Assembly (NCBI RefSeq): GCF_000316575.1
Contig: NC_019682.1
Coordinates: forward strand, 5,498,501 to 5,562,500
DNA length: 64,000 nt
Direction: 5' to 3'
From: Calothrix sp. PCC 7507
GTDB lineage: Bacteria; Cyanobacteriota; Cyanobacteriia; Cyanobacteriales; Nostocaceae
Within the stretch, counting starts at the first letter, position 1. Each line of letters starts with the position of its first letter. Below the pieces are notes generated by a model. That model had not been told where the DNA came from, searched no databases, and worked only from the letters and a program-made list of their open reading frames with translations. Positions 35,248 to 44,917 of this stretch are shown piece by piece. A program made the position numbers and the translations under genes.

Positions 35248-36109
35248 CGCTTTACCTCCAAGTAGGATTTATCCTTATGCTAGCACAATGCAAGCAAGGG
35301 AGTGAGGCGATCGCTTTTGAAACAAATATCAAAACTAAATACTTAAAGTAGACGCTATCTTAAGTATGCTCTGAGTGCTAATATCACTTCCACTTAGTAA
35401 AATTTACCTCCTCACAAAAAAGTCTATGAGCATTAACGCTTTTGTGGATTATGGCTTCCCTTCTGGCAGAGATTTTTGTGTACAATTTTTGTCTAGTTCG
35501 GAGTTTAAGGCTGCAACCCTCAGAGAAATTGCTCCGTCAGCTACGAGTAAAGAAAAGAAAGAAAAAATAGCTTTACACATAGCTGATTCTCTTGAAAAGG
35601 GTGAACTTACTACAGACAAAGTTCTACTAGCGTATGTCAAGCAGCCAAGGATGTGGTTGAGCATCAAGCAAGGACAGAGTGCCCATACACCTAGTTTAAA
35701 GTCGCCCACTTTGCTATTAAGAGAATTTGGTGAAGAGGGCTGGTATGGCCCTATTCAAGAGACTACGGGATTAAAGAAATGGTATATTCGCACCTATAAG
35801 ATTCCTGATTACATCCGCAGGAGGACTGGTGAAACTAGTCAATTTGAGGAATGCAATATTCGGTGGTCTGTCATTGCTGAGGTTGGTCATAATTATGTTG
35901 CTTTATCATGGGAAGGCTTCTCATTTACTCCACGCAGTGATGAACACACAGAGAAATCAACGCAGTTTCCTTTCTGGTTGTATATTCCGGCATTCTTCGA
36001 TCAATTAGCTGATTATATTCAAGGTCAATGGGTTCACCCCAATCTTCCTCGTTTAGTTATGCATGAGATGTGGAACAAATATCTCAACAAATCTATCAAT
36101 GATTTTCAC

Positions 36110-37249
36110 TAGGACTTACGCATTGACGAAACAACTAGTTTATGTATTCAATCAGCACAAACAGCGCTCAAATTATCCAAAACATATTCACGAATAACTT
36201 TTGTGAATAGATTCCTTTGGACTTCATACCAATTGTTAATGATATTTTCAGAGCGCATTTTTTCTAAACGAACAAATGCTTGAAGCGAGCAAAATATATG
36301 TGTTTTGATTGCGTGGCTATCTCTAACCATGAATCGACAAATTCCACATACTTGTTTGATGGCTCTATGAAAACTTTCAATTCCCCAATGAGTATCATGA
36401 ATTGTCACAAATTCACTTCTGGTTATTTGTTGGAGAGCTTCTTTATCTGGTAGATACAATATATAGTGCCTAGAGTCTTCTTTTTTGAAGTCCTTCCTAA
36501 ACAACTTGATAAATCCAAATTCTCTCAGATGCGTGACTAACCCTTGCTCAGGAAGCTCTAAACTGCTTACATGGCAATACTTTCCTGGTTCATTAGATAC
36601 AGTTCTGTTCTTCTCAACACCAAATAGAAAACCCAATTTCTGGTTTCTTAAAAACTTTAAGTTTTCTACTCCTGAGTACCAACTATCTCCTGTCACTAGT
36701 CTTGGTTTTACACCCCAATCAATCACTTCAATCAGCATTTCTTGGAAATAATCGTTCTTGGTTCTCCCCTCCTTTTTGTCATATATTCTGTAATTTATTG
36801 GGACTGAATTCCCATGTATGTCGCTGTAATACAGTGTGATTAAATTTAATCCTTTAATCGCCTTATGGTATTTCCCTGACCAAAAATATCCAATTAATTC
36901 TGCGTATTTTGGTTCGCTGTATAGCTTTTCTATTACTGTGTCATCAACGCTTAAAATACCTCCTTCTAAATTGATTATTTCTCTGACAATGTCGAATAAA
37001 TCTTTTGGCTCGTATCTTTCTCTCAACAAAAATCTGTTCACACTATCATGTGAAACATCTCCCAAGATTTCTGCTAACCGACTGCACCCTCCATGCTTTG
37101 GCTCCGATAGCAAGAACAGGGTGTAATGCTCTAAATTACATTGTGCTGTTGAGGGTTTGCTGATTTCTCTAATTGTCCGATACCTTGAAAGTAGACGACA
37201 TCTTTTTTTCAATGCACTATTTTACCACCTCGTCAATGCGTAAGTCCTA
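36110..37249. mobile_element. Insertion sequence, 1140 bp
   Basis: Perfect 20-bp terminal inverted repeats TAGGACTTACGCATTGACGA bound the element. A direct repeat TTCAC flanks it (36105-36109 and 37250-37254), read as a 5-bp target duplication. It encodes one DDE transposase on the minus strand. The insertion inside gene A is clean, and the target gene is otherwise intact, so it looks recent. Confidence 0.9.
36148..37212 (-). CDS. DDE transposase of the IS
   Basis: The 354-residue protein has an acidic triad in the IS4/IS701 superfamily style: ILSVDDTVIEKLY, LVTGDSWYSGVENLKFL and HWGIESFHRAIKQVCG with the Y-(2)-R-(3)-E-(6)-K-like stretch. The usual start would be TTG at 37212, as no in-frame ATG precedes the conserved region. 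It appears full length and probably active. The exact IS family is not fixed by eye. Confidence 0.87.
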   Translation of the reverse strand: MKKRCRLLSRYRTIREISKPSTAQCNLEHYTLFLLSEPKHGGCSRLAEILGDVSHDSVNRFLLRERYEPKDLFDIVREIINLEGGILSVDDTVIEKLYSEPKYAELIGYFWSGKYHKAIKGLNLITLYYSDIHGNSVPINYRIYDKKEGRTKNDYFQEMLIEVIDWGVKPRLVTGDSWYSGVENLKFLRNQKLGFLFGVEKNRTVSNEPGKYCHVSSLELPEQGLVTHLREFGFIKLFRKDFKKEDSRHYILYLPDKEALQQITRSEFVTIHDTHWGIESFHRAIKQVCGICRFMVRDSHAIKTHIFCSLQAFVRLEKMRSENIINNWYEVQRNLFTKVIREYVLDNLSAVCAD

Positions 37250-37711
37250 TTCACTATAAATGGCAGCACTTGCGAATAAGAGCAGAATCTGCCGGGGTTG
37301 CTCTGAATGCTCATAGTTCTGGAGTGCACGAAATTGATGCAAGTGGACTACAGGCACTATCTCGACAATTAGCTGAGTCTGCACTAGAGACACTTGGCTT
37401 TACAGATGATATAGAGAAAATCAGTAATGTTGAAAATGCCCTTTTGCGTACTCTGCTCAAAGAATGGGGCACTAAATCTTATGAATTCAGTCTAGACAGA
37501 GAAGTCAATTTGAGGGAAGCTGACACTGAAGGTTCAAAAACAAAAGCACAATTAGAAAAGCTTTTCAAAGCACATTGTTACTTTGGACTCAAACCCGGTT
37601 CTAAAACCCAAGATTCTCTTCAGCACCTAAAATGCCATTCAGGATATTATGGAGGGAGTACTGGTGTACTAAAGTTTCTTCTAAAGGAACTTGGACTTCG
37701 AGGCTAAGGCA

Positions 37712-38077
37712 ATGGTCAGCTTGATTTGTAAAGGACGTTTAGATTTCCTATCTGGTGAGCAAAGGGCTGAACTGAGTAGGCACTTTCAGAAACCATCAAA
37801 AACGGCTATGCCACACCAGCTTGCCGTCAGATTGGGATTGGAATACTTTGAAGCGCTTGCAGTCATAGCTGTTCTCGAAGCTGAGGGACTCTGTGAAAAT
37901 CAGCTTCTCATTTATCATAACTGTGAGCCAGATGTGCCAGCAGGAGCAATTCCCTATGGTCAAGGCTTTCCCAACTTGCCTTGGGTTTGTCCATTTTGCG
38001 ATAAGAGTGTTGAAGACTACAATGAATTATCATTTGATATTATGGCGAAGTCTATGCATTCAATCGAATTTCTCTAA
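37712..38077 (+). CDS. Gene B: small protein with a CPFC motif
   Basis: The 121-residue protein has a winged-helix-like part (about 1-65: AVRLGLEYFEALAVIAVLEA) followed by YHNCEP and WVCPFCDKSV (Cys71, Cys93, Cys96), a possible zinc site. ATG 37712 starts 4 bp after gene A and its stop is 7 bp before gene C, so A-B-C form one operon. It may be an adaptor or regulator between the other two; function is unknown. Confidence 0.7.
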   Translation: MVSLICKGRLDFLSGEQRAELSRHFQKPSKTAMPHQLAVRLGLEYFEALAVIAVLEAEGLCENQLLIYHNCEPDVPAGAIPYGQGFPNLPWVCPFCDKSVEDYNELSFDIMAKSMHSIEFL

Positions 38078-38084
38078 TTAAGGT

Positions 38085-38852
38085 ATGCCCAGTCAAGAAG
38101 AGTTAGTTCAATCAGCTCTCGATACTCTGGCACTTCTTAACAGAGACGATCCAGCATCAGATAAGTTAGCACCTTTTTTGTACACCGTAAAAGACCCAAG
38201 ACTTTCAAAATATCTAGAAAAACTCAAAGACTTTACACAACTGGAAAATCCGACACTTCCACAAAGTAAACAAGCTGGTGAATTGCTTGAGCAAATTGTC
38301 TGTCTTGTCTTTCGTGGACTTCAAGGAGCCACAAGCTTCAAGAGCTTTCAGTCAGCAGGGCCTCAATACGACTTTCTAATTAGTGGAGATCAACTAGCTT
38401 GGTTATATGTTTGTAATCAGCTCTATCTTAAAGAGAATCAAAGAGGCATAGTTGTCGAAGCAAAGGCAACCAAAGATCGCTTGCCTGACAAACAGTTTGC
38501 GCGACTGTGCAGCATCTTAGAACTAAATCTCTCAAGCACAGTCGGACTGGGAGTATTTTTTACTCTGAACGGAGCAGCAGGCTTTCCTCAATCTGGTGAT
38601 ACTAGACAGAGGGCAATCAGTGATTGTAGATTACGTCAAGTAATTTTTCATGCTAAGACCCAAAAAAGAATAGTTGTCTTAGACAAAAATGACATTTTTG
38701 AGTTAGGTAAAAACGGTTCTCTAATTCAGATACTTGTTAGAAAAATCCGAGATTTAGACGAACTGAGCGGTCTTCCAACTCCATCAGTTGAGCAAAGGGA
38801 GGAAATAGATTTGCCCGATCACTTAAAGCAACTATACGAGGGTATTATATAA
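38085..38852 (+). CDS. Gene C: PD-(D/E)XK nuclease-like protein
   Basis: The 255-residue protein shows a restriction-endonuclease-type core: GELLEQIVCLVFRGLQGATS (Glu66/Glu69), PQYDFLISG (Asp96) and GIVVEAKATKDRLPDKQFAR with Glu125-x-Lys127. This Mrr-like spacing suggests a DNA-cleaving effector. It ends a three-gene operon with genes A and B and lies 74 bp before the tRNA-Ser 3' end. Confidence 0.75.
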   Translation: MPSQEELVQSALDTLALLNRDDPASDKLAPFLYTVKDPRLSKYLEKLKDFTQLENPTLPQSKQAGELLEQIVCLVFRGLQGATSFKSFQSAGPQYDFLISGDQLAWLYVCNQLYLKENQRGIVVEAKATKDRLPDKQFARLCSILELNLSSTVGLGVFFTLNGAAGFPQSGDTRQRAISDCRLRQVIFHAKTQKRIVVLDKNDIFELGKNGSLIQILVRKIRDLDELSGLPTPSVEQREEIDLPDHLKQLYEGII

Positions 38853-38925
38853 AATTTTGTATCAGCTTCCTGCTTAACTATTAAGCAGAGCTGTTAATCA
38901 ATATCTAATTCACAAACTATTCAAC

Positions 38926-39011
38926 GGAGAAGGGGAGATTCGAACTCCCGGAACCCTTGCGGGTTCATCTGATTTCAAGTCAGACGCAATCGACCACTCT
39001 GCCACCTCTCC
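38926..39011 (-). tRNA. tRNA-Ser (anticodon UGA)
   Basis: On the minus strand GGAGAGGTGGCAGAGTGGTC opens the gene; the anticodon stem-loop is TCTGA-CTTGAAA-TCAGA, anticodon TGA. A long variable arm (AACCCGCAAGGGTT) and the T arm GGGAGTTCGAATCTCCC follow; the acceptor stem closes with CTTCTCC and discriminator G. CCA is not encoded. The 3' end faces the accessory island, a common integration site. Confidence 0.96.
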
Positions 39012-39076
39012 AATAAACTGTCAGGGTTTTACTTAGGATAGCAAAAAAACTGACAGATCATATTGTATCTTATAAT

Positions 39077-40006
39077 TTACGCAGATTGCACTACTGAGGC
39101 CGATCGCTTGTAGAAAATTTCCTCTGACGCGACCTGGAAATCATTACCCACACAAACCAGGGAGACTTGGGACACTACACCCGCCTCTAAGTTGACAATG
39201 GAGAAATTCCGCAGCTTTTCGCCGTTATCTTCCACAATTCGGGGCACTCTCGCCGCGTTTAAGTAAATTGTCCCCTCTGGACTTCTAAACACTGGCGTTC
39301 GCAGCACTTTCTTGGTGTGTCGCAGAGTGTGGTGCATATGACCAAATGTCACTAGGGGAATGGTTTTACCCGCAGTTAAAGCTTGGGAAATCGCCGCGCC
39401 AAAATCAGGATCGCCAAAATCACCGCCGATGGGATGCCAATCTTTACCACAGGGGTCTTCTGGACGATCGCCTAATCCACTCGGTCCGTTGTGACCAAGA
39501 AAGATAATTGTCTCATAGGCGGCGCTTTTAACTGCAGCGACAATGCGATCGCTCGATTCTTCCAAACTCGTCACACCATACCGTTCGCGACTGATTTCGG
39601 CGAATTTCCACTCAGGCCCACCCCAAGTAAACGGACGACCCCCCACTACAGTTAATTGCCACTCTGGAAAATCCAGCTTGCTGTAGCCAACCTGGGACGA
39701 ACCCAATAAATCGAGCTGTTCCTGCACCCAATCTTCCTTGGAGCGGTCGTAGGGACACTTTTTGCGTCCCCATTCGGTGGCGGAATACCAGGCATCGTGG
39801 TTGCCCATCACGGCTGCTTTGGGGATGTCGAGGGCAGCGATCGCTCTCACCACTTCCACCGACTCATTGCCAAAATCCCCCACAAACAGTACTAAGTCAA
39901 CACCTAGATGCTTGAGTGCAATGCCATCTTCTGCTTCCCATTGGTCGTGAATATCCCCAACTACAGCTATTTTCAGGTTTTTTGATTGAGTTTTCTCACT
40001 GGTCAT
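39077..40006 (-). CDS. Metallophosphoesterase (TIGR04168-like)
   Basis: The 309-residue protein has calcineurin-like motifs: VVGDIHDQWEAED, LFVGDFGNESVEV, AVMGNHDAWYSA, IFLGHNGPSG and VTFGHMHHTLR. These bind the two metals. The cyanobacterial and plant family of this type has an unknown substrate. There is no signal peptide. It is divergent from nadA, sharing a 158-bp promoter region. Confidence 0.87.
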   Translation of the reverse strand: MTSEKTQSKNLKIAVVGDIHDQWEAEDGIALKHLGVDLVLFVGDFGNESVEVVRAIAALDIPKAAVMGNHDAWYSATEWGRKKCPYDRSKEDWVQEQLDLLGSSQVGYSKLDFPEWQLTVVGGRPFTWGGPEWKFAEISRERYGVTSLEESSDRIVAAVKSAAYETIIFLGHNGPSGLGDRPEDPCGKDWHPIGGDFGDPDFGAAISQALTAGKTIPLVTFGHMHHTLRHTKKVLRTPVFRSPEGTIYLNAARVPRIVEDNGEKLRNFSIVNLEAGVVSQVSLVCVGNDFQVASEEIFYKRSASVVQSA

Positions 40007-40068
40007 GCCACTGTCCTTGCCGTCTACTTCCAGGATATGAAACTCAACAAGATTTGGACATACTACTA

Positions 40069-40110
40069 TTTTTGGTAAAAACCACTATATTTTTTGGTAA
40101 AAACTACTAT
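40069..40110. promoter_or_regulatory. Tandem 20-bp direct repeats upstream of nadA
   Basis: TTTTTGGTAAAAACCACTAT (40069-40088) and TTTTTGGTAAAAACTACTAT (40091-40110) differ at one base and are spaced 22 bp, about two helical turns. A TATAAT-like -10 (40108-40113) overlaps the end of the second copy, 52 bp before the nadA start. This looks like a regulator site in the metallophosphoesterase-nadA divergent promoter; the regulator is unknown. Confidence 0.65.
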
Positions 40111-40164
40111 AATTAAATACACAAGCCAAACACTTGCAACTTTAAGCAACCCCTAAGCCGAACC

Positions 40165-41139
40165 GTGTTTAAGACTGCACTTGCTCAACGCAACGAAGCC
40201 CATCCGGGTGTTCTACCAGTAGATTTATTTGCTGCCATTGAGAGTCTCAAAAAAGAACTCAATGCGGTTATTTTAGCCCATTACTATCAAGAGCCGGATA
40301 TTCAGGATATCGCTGACTTTATTGGCGATTCATTGCAACTGGCAAAAGCCGCCGCCAAGACGAATGCAGATGTGATTGTCTTTGCTGGTGTCCACTTTAT
40401 GGCAGAGACAGCCAAAATCCTCAATCCGGATAAATTGGTACTGTTACCAGATTTGAATGCTGGTTGTTCTTTAGCAGACAGTTGTCCAGCAGAGGCGTTT
40501 GCAGCTTTTAAAGCCGCACATCCCAATCATCTGGTGGTTTCTTACATCAACTGCTCTGCTGATATTAAAGCGATGAGCGATATTATCTGCACTAGTTCCA
40601 ATGCTGTGAAAATTGTGCAGCAAATCCCCCCAGACCAGCCGATTATTTTTGCTCCAGACCGGAATTTGGGACGGTATGTCATGGAACAGACAGGGCGAAA
40701 TTTAGTTCTGTGGGATGGTAGCTGTGTTGTCCATGAAACCTTTTCGGAAAAGAAAATAGTACAGTTAAAAATTACACATCCCCAAGCAGAGGCGATCGCT
40801 CACCCAGAATGCGAAACTAGTGTATTGCGCCATGCCAGCTACATAGGCTCTACAGCCGCTTTACTCAAATATTGTCAAAATAGCCCCACACAAGAATTTA
40901 TCGTGGCTACAGAGGCTGGGATCATTCACCAAATGCAAAAACTCGCTCCTCACAAGCGCTTTATTCCTGCTCCACCACAAAATAACTGTGCTTGCAATGA
41001 ATGTCCTTTTATGAGGTTAAATACCTTAGAAAAACTCTACTGGGCAATGAAAAACCGCACTCCGGAAATCACTATGTCTGAAGATATTCGGATTGCAGCA
41101 CTGCGTCCAATGGAAAGGATGTTAGAAATGAGTGTCTAG
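40165..41139 (+). CDS. nadA: Quinolinate synthase
   Basis: The 324-residue enzyme makes quinolinate from iminoaspartate and dihydroxyacetone phosphate in NAD synthesis. The [4Fe-4S] ligands are seen at Cys101 in [13 protein letters not shown], in the later CETSVL region and in CACNECPFM near the C terminus; [20 protein letters not shown] is the usual N-terminal stretch. The start is GTG 40165. A tandem-repeat promoter lies just upstream. Confidence 0.95.
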   Translation: MFKTALAQRNEAHPGVLPVDLFAAIESLKKELNAVILAHYYQEPDIQDIADFIGDSLQLAKAAAKTNADVIVFAGVHFMAETAKILNPDKLVLLPDLNAGCSLADSCPAEAFAAFKAAHPNHLVVSYINCSADIKAMSDIICTSSNAVKIVQQIPPDQPIIFAPDRNLGRYVMEQTGRNLVLWDGSCVVHETFSEKKIVQLKITHPQAEAIAHPECETSVLRHASYIGSTAALLKYCQNSPTQEFIVATEAGIIHQMQKLAPHKRFIPAPPQNNCACNECPFMRLNTLEKLYWAMKNRTPEITMSEDIRIAALRPMERMLEMSV

Positions 41140-41176
41140 CTAGTGCATGTCATTAACCACTAGATTTAGATGATTT

Positions 41177-41215
41177 GTAGAGGCGCGAAAATAGACTTCG
41201 TTAACGCGTCTCTAC
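41177..41215. terminator. Hairpin after nadA, possible terminator
   Basis: GTAGAGGCGCG (41177-41187) pairs with CGCGTCTCTAC (41205-41215) with one mismatch, 38 bp after the nadA stop. The following CAAATTTCT is only weakly U-rich. The same GTAGAGGCGCG sequence is a dispersed cyanobacterial repeat, so it may serve either role. Confidence 0.4.
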
Positions 41216-41355
41216 CAAATTTCTCTGGTCTGGAGATATTGTATTCGTGCCATTAAAGCTCGGTTTTGGGAGTTCTGAGCTTGAATAACGGAATTTTTGC
41301 TAAAATTAGTTACATAAGTTAATATTGCATTTCCAGTTTGGGCACACATTTGAGC

Positions 41356-42678
41356 ATGACTCCTAGACAGACTGTTCTGCAATCAAATGAAGAACCAGTC
41401 ACTCGATTATTTTCTCACCTTGAATTTGATGGCAAGCAACTAAGTCATCAACCAGGTAGTGTTTTAGGGAGCATTGCACTTGTTGCTGGTACGACAATTG
41501 GTGCTGGTATTTTAGCGTTACCTGCGGTTACTGTCTCATCTGGTGTTGTACCGTCTACAGTTTTGATGATTGGTGCTTGGGTTTATGCTTTAGTCGCAGG
41601 TTTGTTGATTGCAGAAGCAACTGTGAACACCATGCGTCTGATTGGGCGTGCCAATGTCAATATATTGGCAATGGTTGAGAACAGCTTGGGGTGTTTTGGT
41701 GCGAGAATCGCTGGTGGTGCTTATTTGTTTTTGCAATACTCCCTGCTGATAGCATACATCGCTAAAGGTGGAGAGATTTTAGGATCAGCGATCGCTAAAG
41801 TATTGGGTGTACAGAATGTTTTACCAGGGTGGGTGGGAGCAGCAACTTTCACGCTCTTATTTGGTGGCATCATGTATCTTGGGCGCAAAAGGTTTATAGA
41901 GAAACTCAACAGCGCTTTTGTCGCCATTGTGATGGTGTCATTTTTGGGATTGTTATTAGTAGCAGCAGGACAAGTTAAGAGTACACAGTTTCTACTGCAA
42001 AATTGGAGTACTCTGGGCAGTGCTATCTCAGTGATATTTGTGGCGCTGTTTTATCATAATGTTGTACCTGTGGTTGTGAATCAACTAGAAGGCGATCGCC
42101 TAAAAATTCGTCAATCTCTGGTGATCGGTTCCGTAATTCCCTTAATCATGTTTCTGGCGTGGAATGCGGTGATATTGGGTAGCACCAGTCCTGAGATGAT
42201 CCAGAAAACCCTCAATGGTCAAGCTATTTTTGACCCCCTACAAATTCTCAGTGCAGGTGGTGCGGGTGAATGGCTAGCATTACTAGTATCTGTGTTTTCA
42301 GAGTTTGCGATCGTCACTTCATTCATTGGACTGATGTACGGGTTGTTGGATTTCTTCCAAGAGATTTCCCTACTAACACAGAGTAAATCTTCTCGCCGTC
42401 TGCCACTTTATTCAATAATTCTTTTACCCTCTATGAGTTTTGGCGCACTCAATCCCAGTATTTTTTTTACTGCGCTAGATTATGCTGGAACTTTTAGTGT
42501 TTCTATTTTAGGAGGAATCATCCCCGCGTTGATGACTTGGAAACAACGGGAACAGCAGCAATTATCAAATGGCATTAATCAACCGTTTGTTCCTGGTGGT
42601 AAGCTCACATTAATTATGATGATTGGAGTTGCTTTAACCACGATAGTAAAAGAAATTCTATCCAGGTGTGGACTCTAA
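41356..42678 (+). CDS. Aromatic amino-acid permease-like transporter
   Basis: The 440-residue protein has eleven or so membrane segments and the HAAAP-family (tyrosine/tryptophan permease) marks: SIALVAGTTIGAGILALPAV near residue 40, LLIAEATVNTM and LFYHNVVPVVVNQLEGD. It imports an aromatic amino acid with protons or sodium. ATG 41356 is preferred; an in-frame TTG at 41338 would add six residues. No operon partner. Confidence 0.85.
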   Translation: MTPRQTVLQSNEEPVTRLFSHLEFDGKQLSHQPGSVLGSIALVAGTTIGAGILALPAVTVSSGVVPSTVLMIGAWVYALVAGLLIAEATVNTMRLIGRANVNILAMVENSLGCFGARIAGGAYLFLQYSLLIAYIAKGGEILGSAIAKVLGVQNVLPGWVGAATFTLLFGGIMYLGRKRFIEKLNSAFVAIVMVSFLGLLLVAAGQVKSTQFLLQNWSTLGSAISVIFVALFYHNVVPVVVNQLEGDRLKIRQSLVIGSVIPLIMFLAWNAVILGSTSPEMIQKTLNGQAIFDPLQILSAGGAGEWLALLVSVFSEFAIVTSFIGLMYGLLDFFQEISLLTQSKSSRRLPLYSIILLPSMSFGALNPSIFFTALDYAGTFSVSILGGIIPALMTWKQREQQQLSNGINQPFVPGGKLTLIMMIGVALTTIVKEILSRCGL

Positions 42679-42743
42679 TCCCTCGACTCCGCTACTTCCG
42701 CTACACTCAGTACAAGTTGGGAAAAGTCAGTACAAGTAACTGA

Positions 42744-43085
42744 TTAACGTGAATCTATTTTGGAGACTCGTTCCTCTAATTTATTAACTTGCTGCTTCAA
42801 TTCAATTACCAAAGTCGCCAGTCTATCAAACATACGCTCGCGCTCTTGCTGTGATAAATTCCGTCTAGGACTAAGCGATGGTGCTGCTCCATTCCCTGGA
42901 GATGGAGACGGACGGCCTTGATTGAGTTGTGCTTCTATTCGGCTGAGTCGCGACTCGAAACGATTCAAATCAGCTTCCAAGTTGTTAATGCGAGATTCTA
43001 CTTGCTGTGATGAAGCAGAATTCGACAATAATCCTAGCCAAATCATGATTGCTAAAAACCCAGCTAACAATAATCTGCTAAACAT
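42744..43085 (-). CDS. Exported coiled-coil protein, unknown
   Basis: The 113-residue protein has a signal peptide (residues 1-26, ending at SASS) and two coiled-coil stretches: VESRINNLEADLNRFESRLS, and ELKQQVNKLEERVSKI, separated by a Pro/Ser/Gly linker. It probably acts as a periplasmic oligomer. No family named. It is convergent with the permease gene. Confidence 0.65.
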   Translation of the reverse strand: MFSRLLLAGFLAIMIWLGLLSNSASSQQVESRINNLEADLNRFESRLSRIEAQLNQGRPSPSPGNGAAPSLSPRRNLSQQERERMFDRLATLVIELKQQVNKLEERVSKIDSR

Positions 43086-43148
43086 TTCATCTACTTATTT
43101 GAGGAAATAAAAACTGTGTTTCTATTTCTCCTAATTTTTTCCTAGTTA

Positions 43149-44633
43149 TTATTTATCAGGTTGTAAGTTAGAAAATAGCTGCTTCCAATCGCTTGATTCG
43201 GCACTATTTTCTCCCGCCTTCACTTCAAATGTAAGGTTAGACGCTTCCGGTTGTTGTAGTGCTTGCACACAAATTTCTGCAACATCTTCACGGCTGACTT
43301 TGCCCCTAATATTATCTCCTTGCTCTAATATTAATTCCTTCCCACCTGATTCTTCTGTTAACGCACAAGGTCTAATAATGGTGTAAGGAATCTCACTAGC
43401 TCTTAAACTATCCTCTCCTTGCAATTTCCAAGTTAAAATTCCGCCTAATTGGTCATTTAATCTTACCGCTGGGGGTTCTTCATCTAAATTAATTCCAGGT
43501 CGTCCAGGACGAGTGACCCCTGCGGAACTCACAAGCACAAACTGTGGTAAAGTTTCTCCACCATAAACTTTCATAGATTCCACTTGCAAAGTAAAACCAC
43601 CAGGTGAAAATTTGGGATTTAAAGCCCCATCATATTCAAATTTGCTCAACATTAGTTGGAAAGAGCAAACTTTATTGGTGTCAATGGCTGGAGCATCTTT
43701 AACAATTTTTGCCCGAAACACGGGAATTAAATCGGCAAAAGGAATGCGAACATTTATCCACGTATTAGCCACAGTGTCAAAAGAGTAGCTGTAACCTAGT
43801 CCATCCCATTTAGTATCTGTCCGCAGAAAGAGTTTATAACGTTGTCCGTCACCTTTAACGCGCAGTTCTACACCTTCATAACCAGATAAATCGAAGGTTG
43901 GATCAAAATTCCTAGTTCTGACAGAAGCAAATCCTCCAGAGTTAGCTGTGGAAACATTGCCAGTAAACAAAGCTGTATTTTCTACGAAGACGATGTTGCT
44001 AGCACTCACACCTCCCATCACCACATCATCTACAGCACCCCAAACATTTTTTAATTCTGTTGATGGGTTGGTGAAATCAAATATCAGTTTTTCATTTGAT
44101 TTAGATAAATATTTTGCTGCTGCTTCTACCAAGTTTTTCACACCTTGATATTCGACATTCTCAGGTGTATCACCAACTATTTCCGGTTGATAAAATTTGA
44201 CACCTTGATAGTATTTAGCTCTATCTGCTGTATCGCCCTCTACTGGTTGTACACGCACTGCTGTGCAACATATTACAGCTTGAATATTTGCCAGAACTAC
44301 AGGAGTTAAAGTGTCTGATTTAGTGATATCCGCAACTACCAAGTCAACATCATTACCGAGAATTGCCCTGGCTCTGTCAATGTCTCGCACCAGACATCGC
44401 ACTTGATCGCCCCGTTCTTTTAATCGTTTCACTACACGTTTACCGACACCACCTGTCGCACCCGCTACTAATATTACACCCACATTTCTTCCTCCAATGG
44501 GTCGTTTTTCGTTATCCTGGGGACGACCTTGGATTAACTGTTGTACCCAGTTAAGAAAAGGAATTACCTCGAAGTAGGTAAGGGTTTCGATGAACCTGCC
44601 TAAGTCCCATTGAGAACGATTTTTGTCAGTCAC
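43149..44633 (-). CDS. SDR-type NAD(P)-binding protein with CIA30 insert
   Basis: The 494-residue protein has an N-terminal Rossmann domain (VILVAGATGGVGKRVVKRLK at about 50-70), a middle CIA30 domain (about 185-350: DFTNPSTELKNVWGAVDDVV, MGGVSASNIVFVENTALFTG, SGYEGVELRVKGDGQRYKLF) and the second half of the SDR fold (FVLVSSAGVTRPGRPG, YTIIRPCALTEESGG). CIA30 was named for mitochondrial complex I assembly; in cyanobacteria and chloroplasts such fusions occur with Ycf39-like proteins. A role in membrane complex assembly is inference. Confidence 0.85.
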   Translation of the reverse strand: MTDKNRSQWDLGRFIETLTYFEVIPFLNWVQQLIQGRPQDNEKRPIGGRNVGVILVAGATGGVGKRVVKRLKERGDQVRCLVRDIDRARAILGNDVDLVVADITKSDTLTPVVLANIQAVICCTAVRVQPVEGDTADRAKYYQGVKFYQPEIVGDTPENVEYQGVKNLVEAAAKYLSKSNEKLIFDFTNPSTELKNVWGAVDDVVMGGVSASNIVFVENTALFTGNVSTANSGGFASVRTRNFDPTFDLSGYEGVELRVKGDGQRYKLFLRTDTKWDGLGYSYSFDTVANTWINVRIPFADLIPVFRAKIVKDAPAIDTNKVCSFQLMLSKFEYDGALNPKFSPGGFTLQVESMKVYGGETLPQFVLVSSAGVTRPGRPGINLDEEPPAVRLNDQLGGILTWKLQGEDSLRASEIPYTIIRPCALTEESGGKELILEQGDNIRGKVSREDVAEICVQALQQPEASNLTFEVKAGENSAESSDWKQLFSNLQPDK

Positions 44634-44917
44634 AATTGCGTCCCCATAACTATCTTTAGTCTAGCTCAATCAGATCATAAAGGACAAGCTGATAAAGTTT
44701 AAACGATGAAGTCTAAAGTATGAAGTCTGAAATCAAGAAATTTATATATTAAGGGTGATTTGTAATGGGTACTTTATTTCCTCTGACCTGTGGAAAATTT
44801 ATGGTTTTGCTGGGCGATGGCTAGAATACACTTAAATGGTAATTTGCCATGCGAAATTTGATCAATAAAGTTAGAATAATTAGTAACTTAGTAATAGTTT
44901 CAGATAAAACTTTATTT

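Larger units (their letters stand above)
35426..37707 (+). pseudogene. Unknown gene A of a three-gene set, split by an IS
   Basis: The 5' part (35426-36109) gives 228 residues from MSINAFVDYGFPSGRDFCVQ to NKSINDFH, then TAG made by the IS end. Removing the IS and one TTCAC copy joins it in frame to 37255 onward, YKWQHLRIRAESAGVALNAH to the stop at 37707, restoring a protein of 378 residues. The start at 35426 is preferred over an in-frame codon at 35375. No family is recognised; there is no signal peptide or membrane segment. Gene B starts 4 bp after the stop. The 3' part could still be translated from TTG 37270. Confidence 0.8.
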
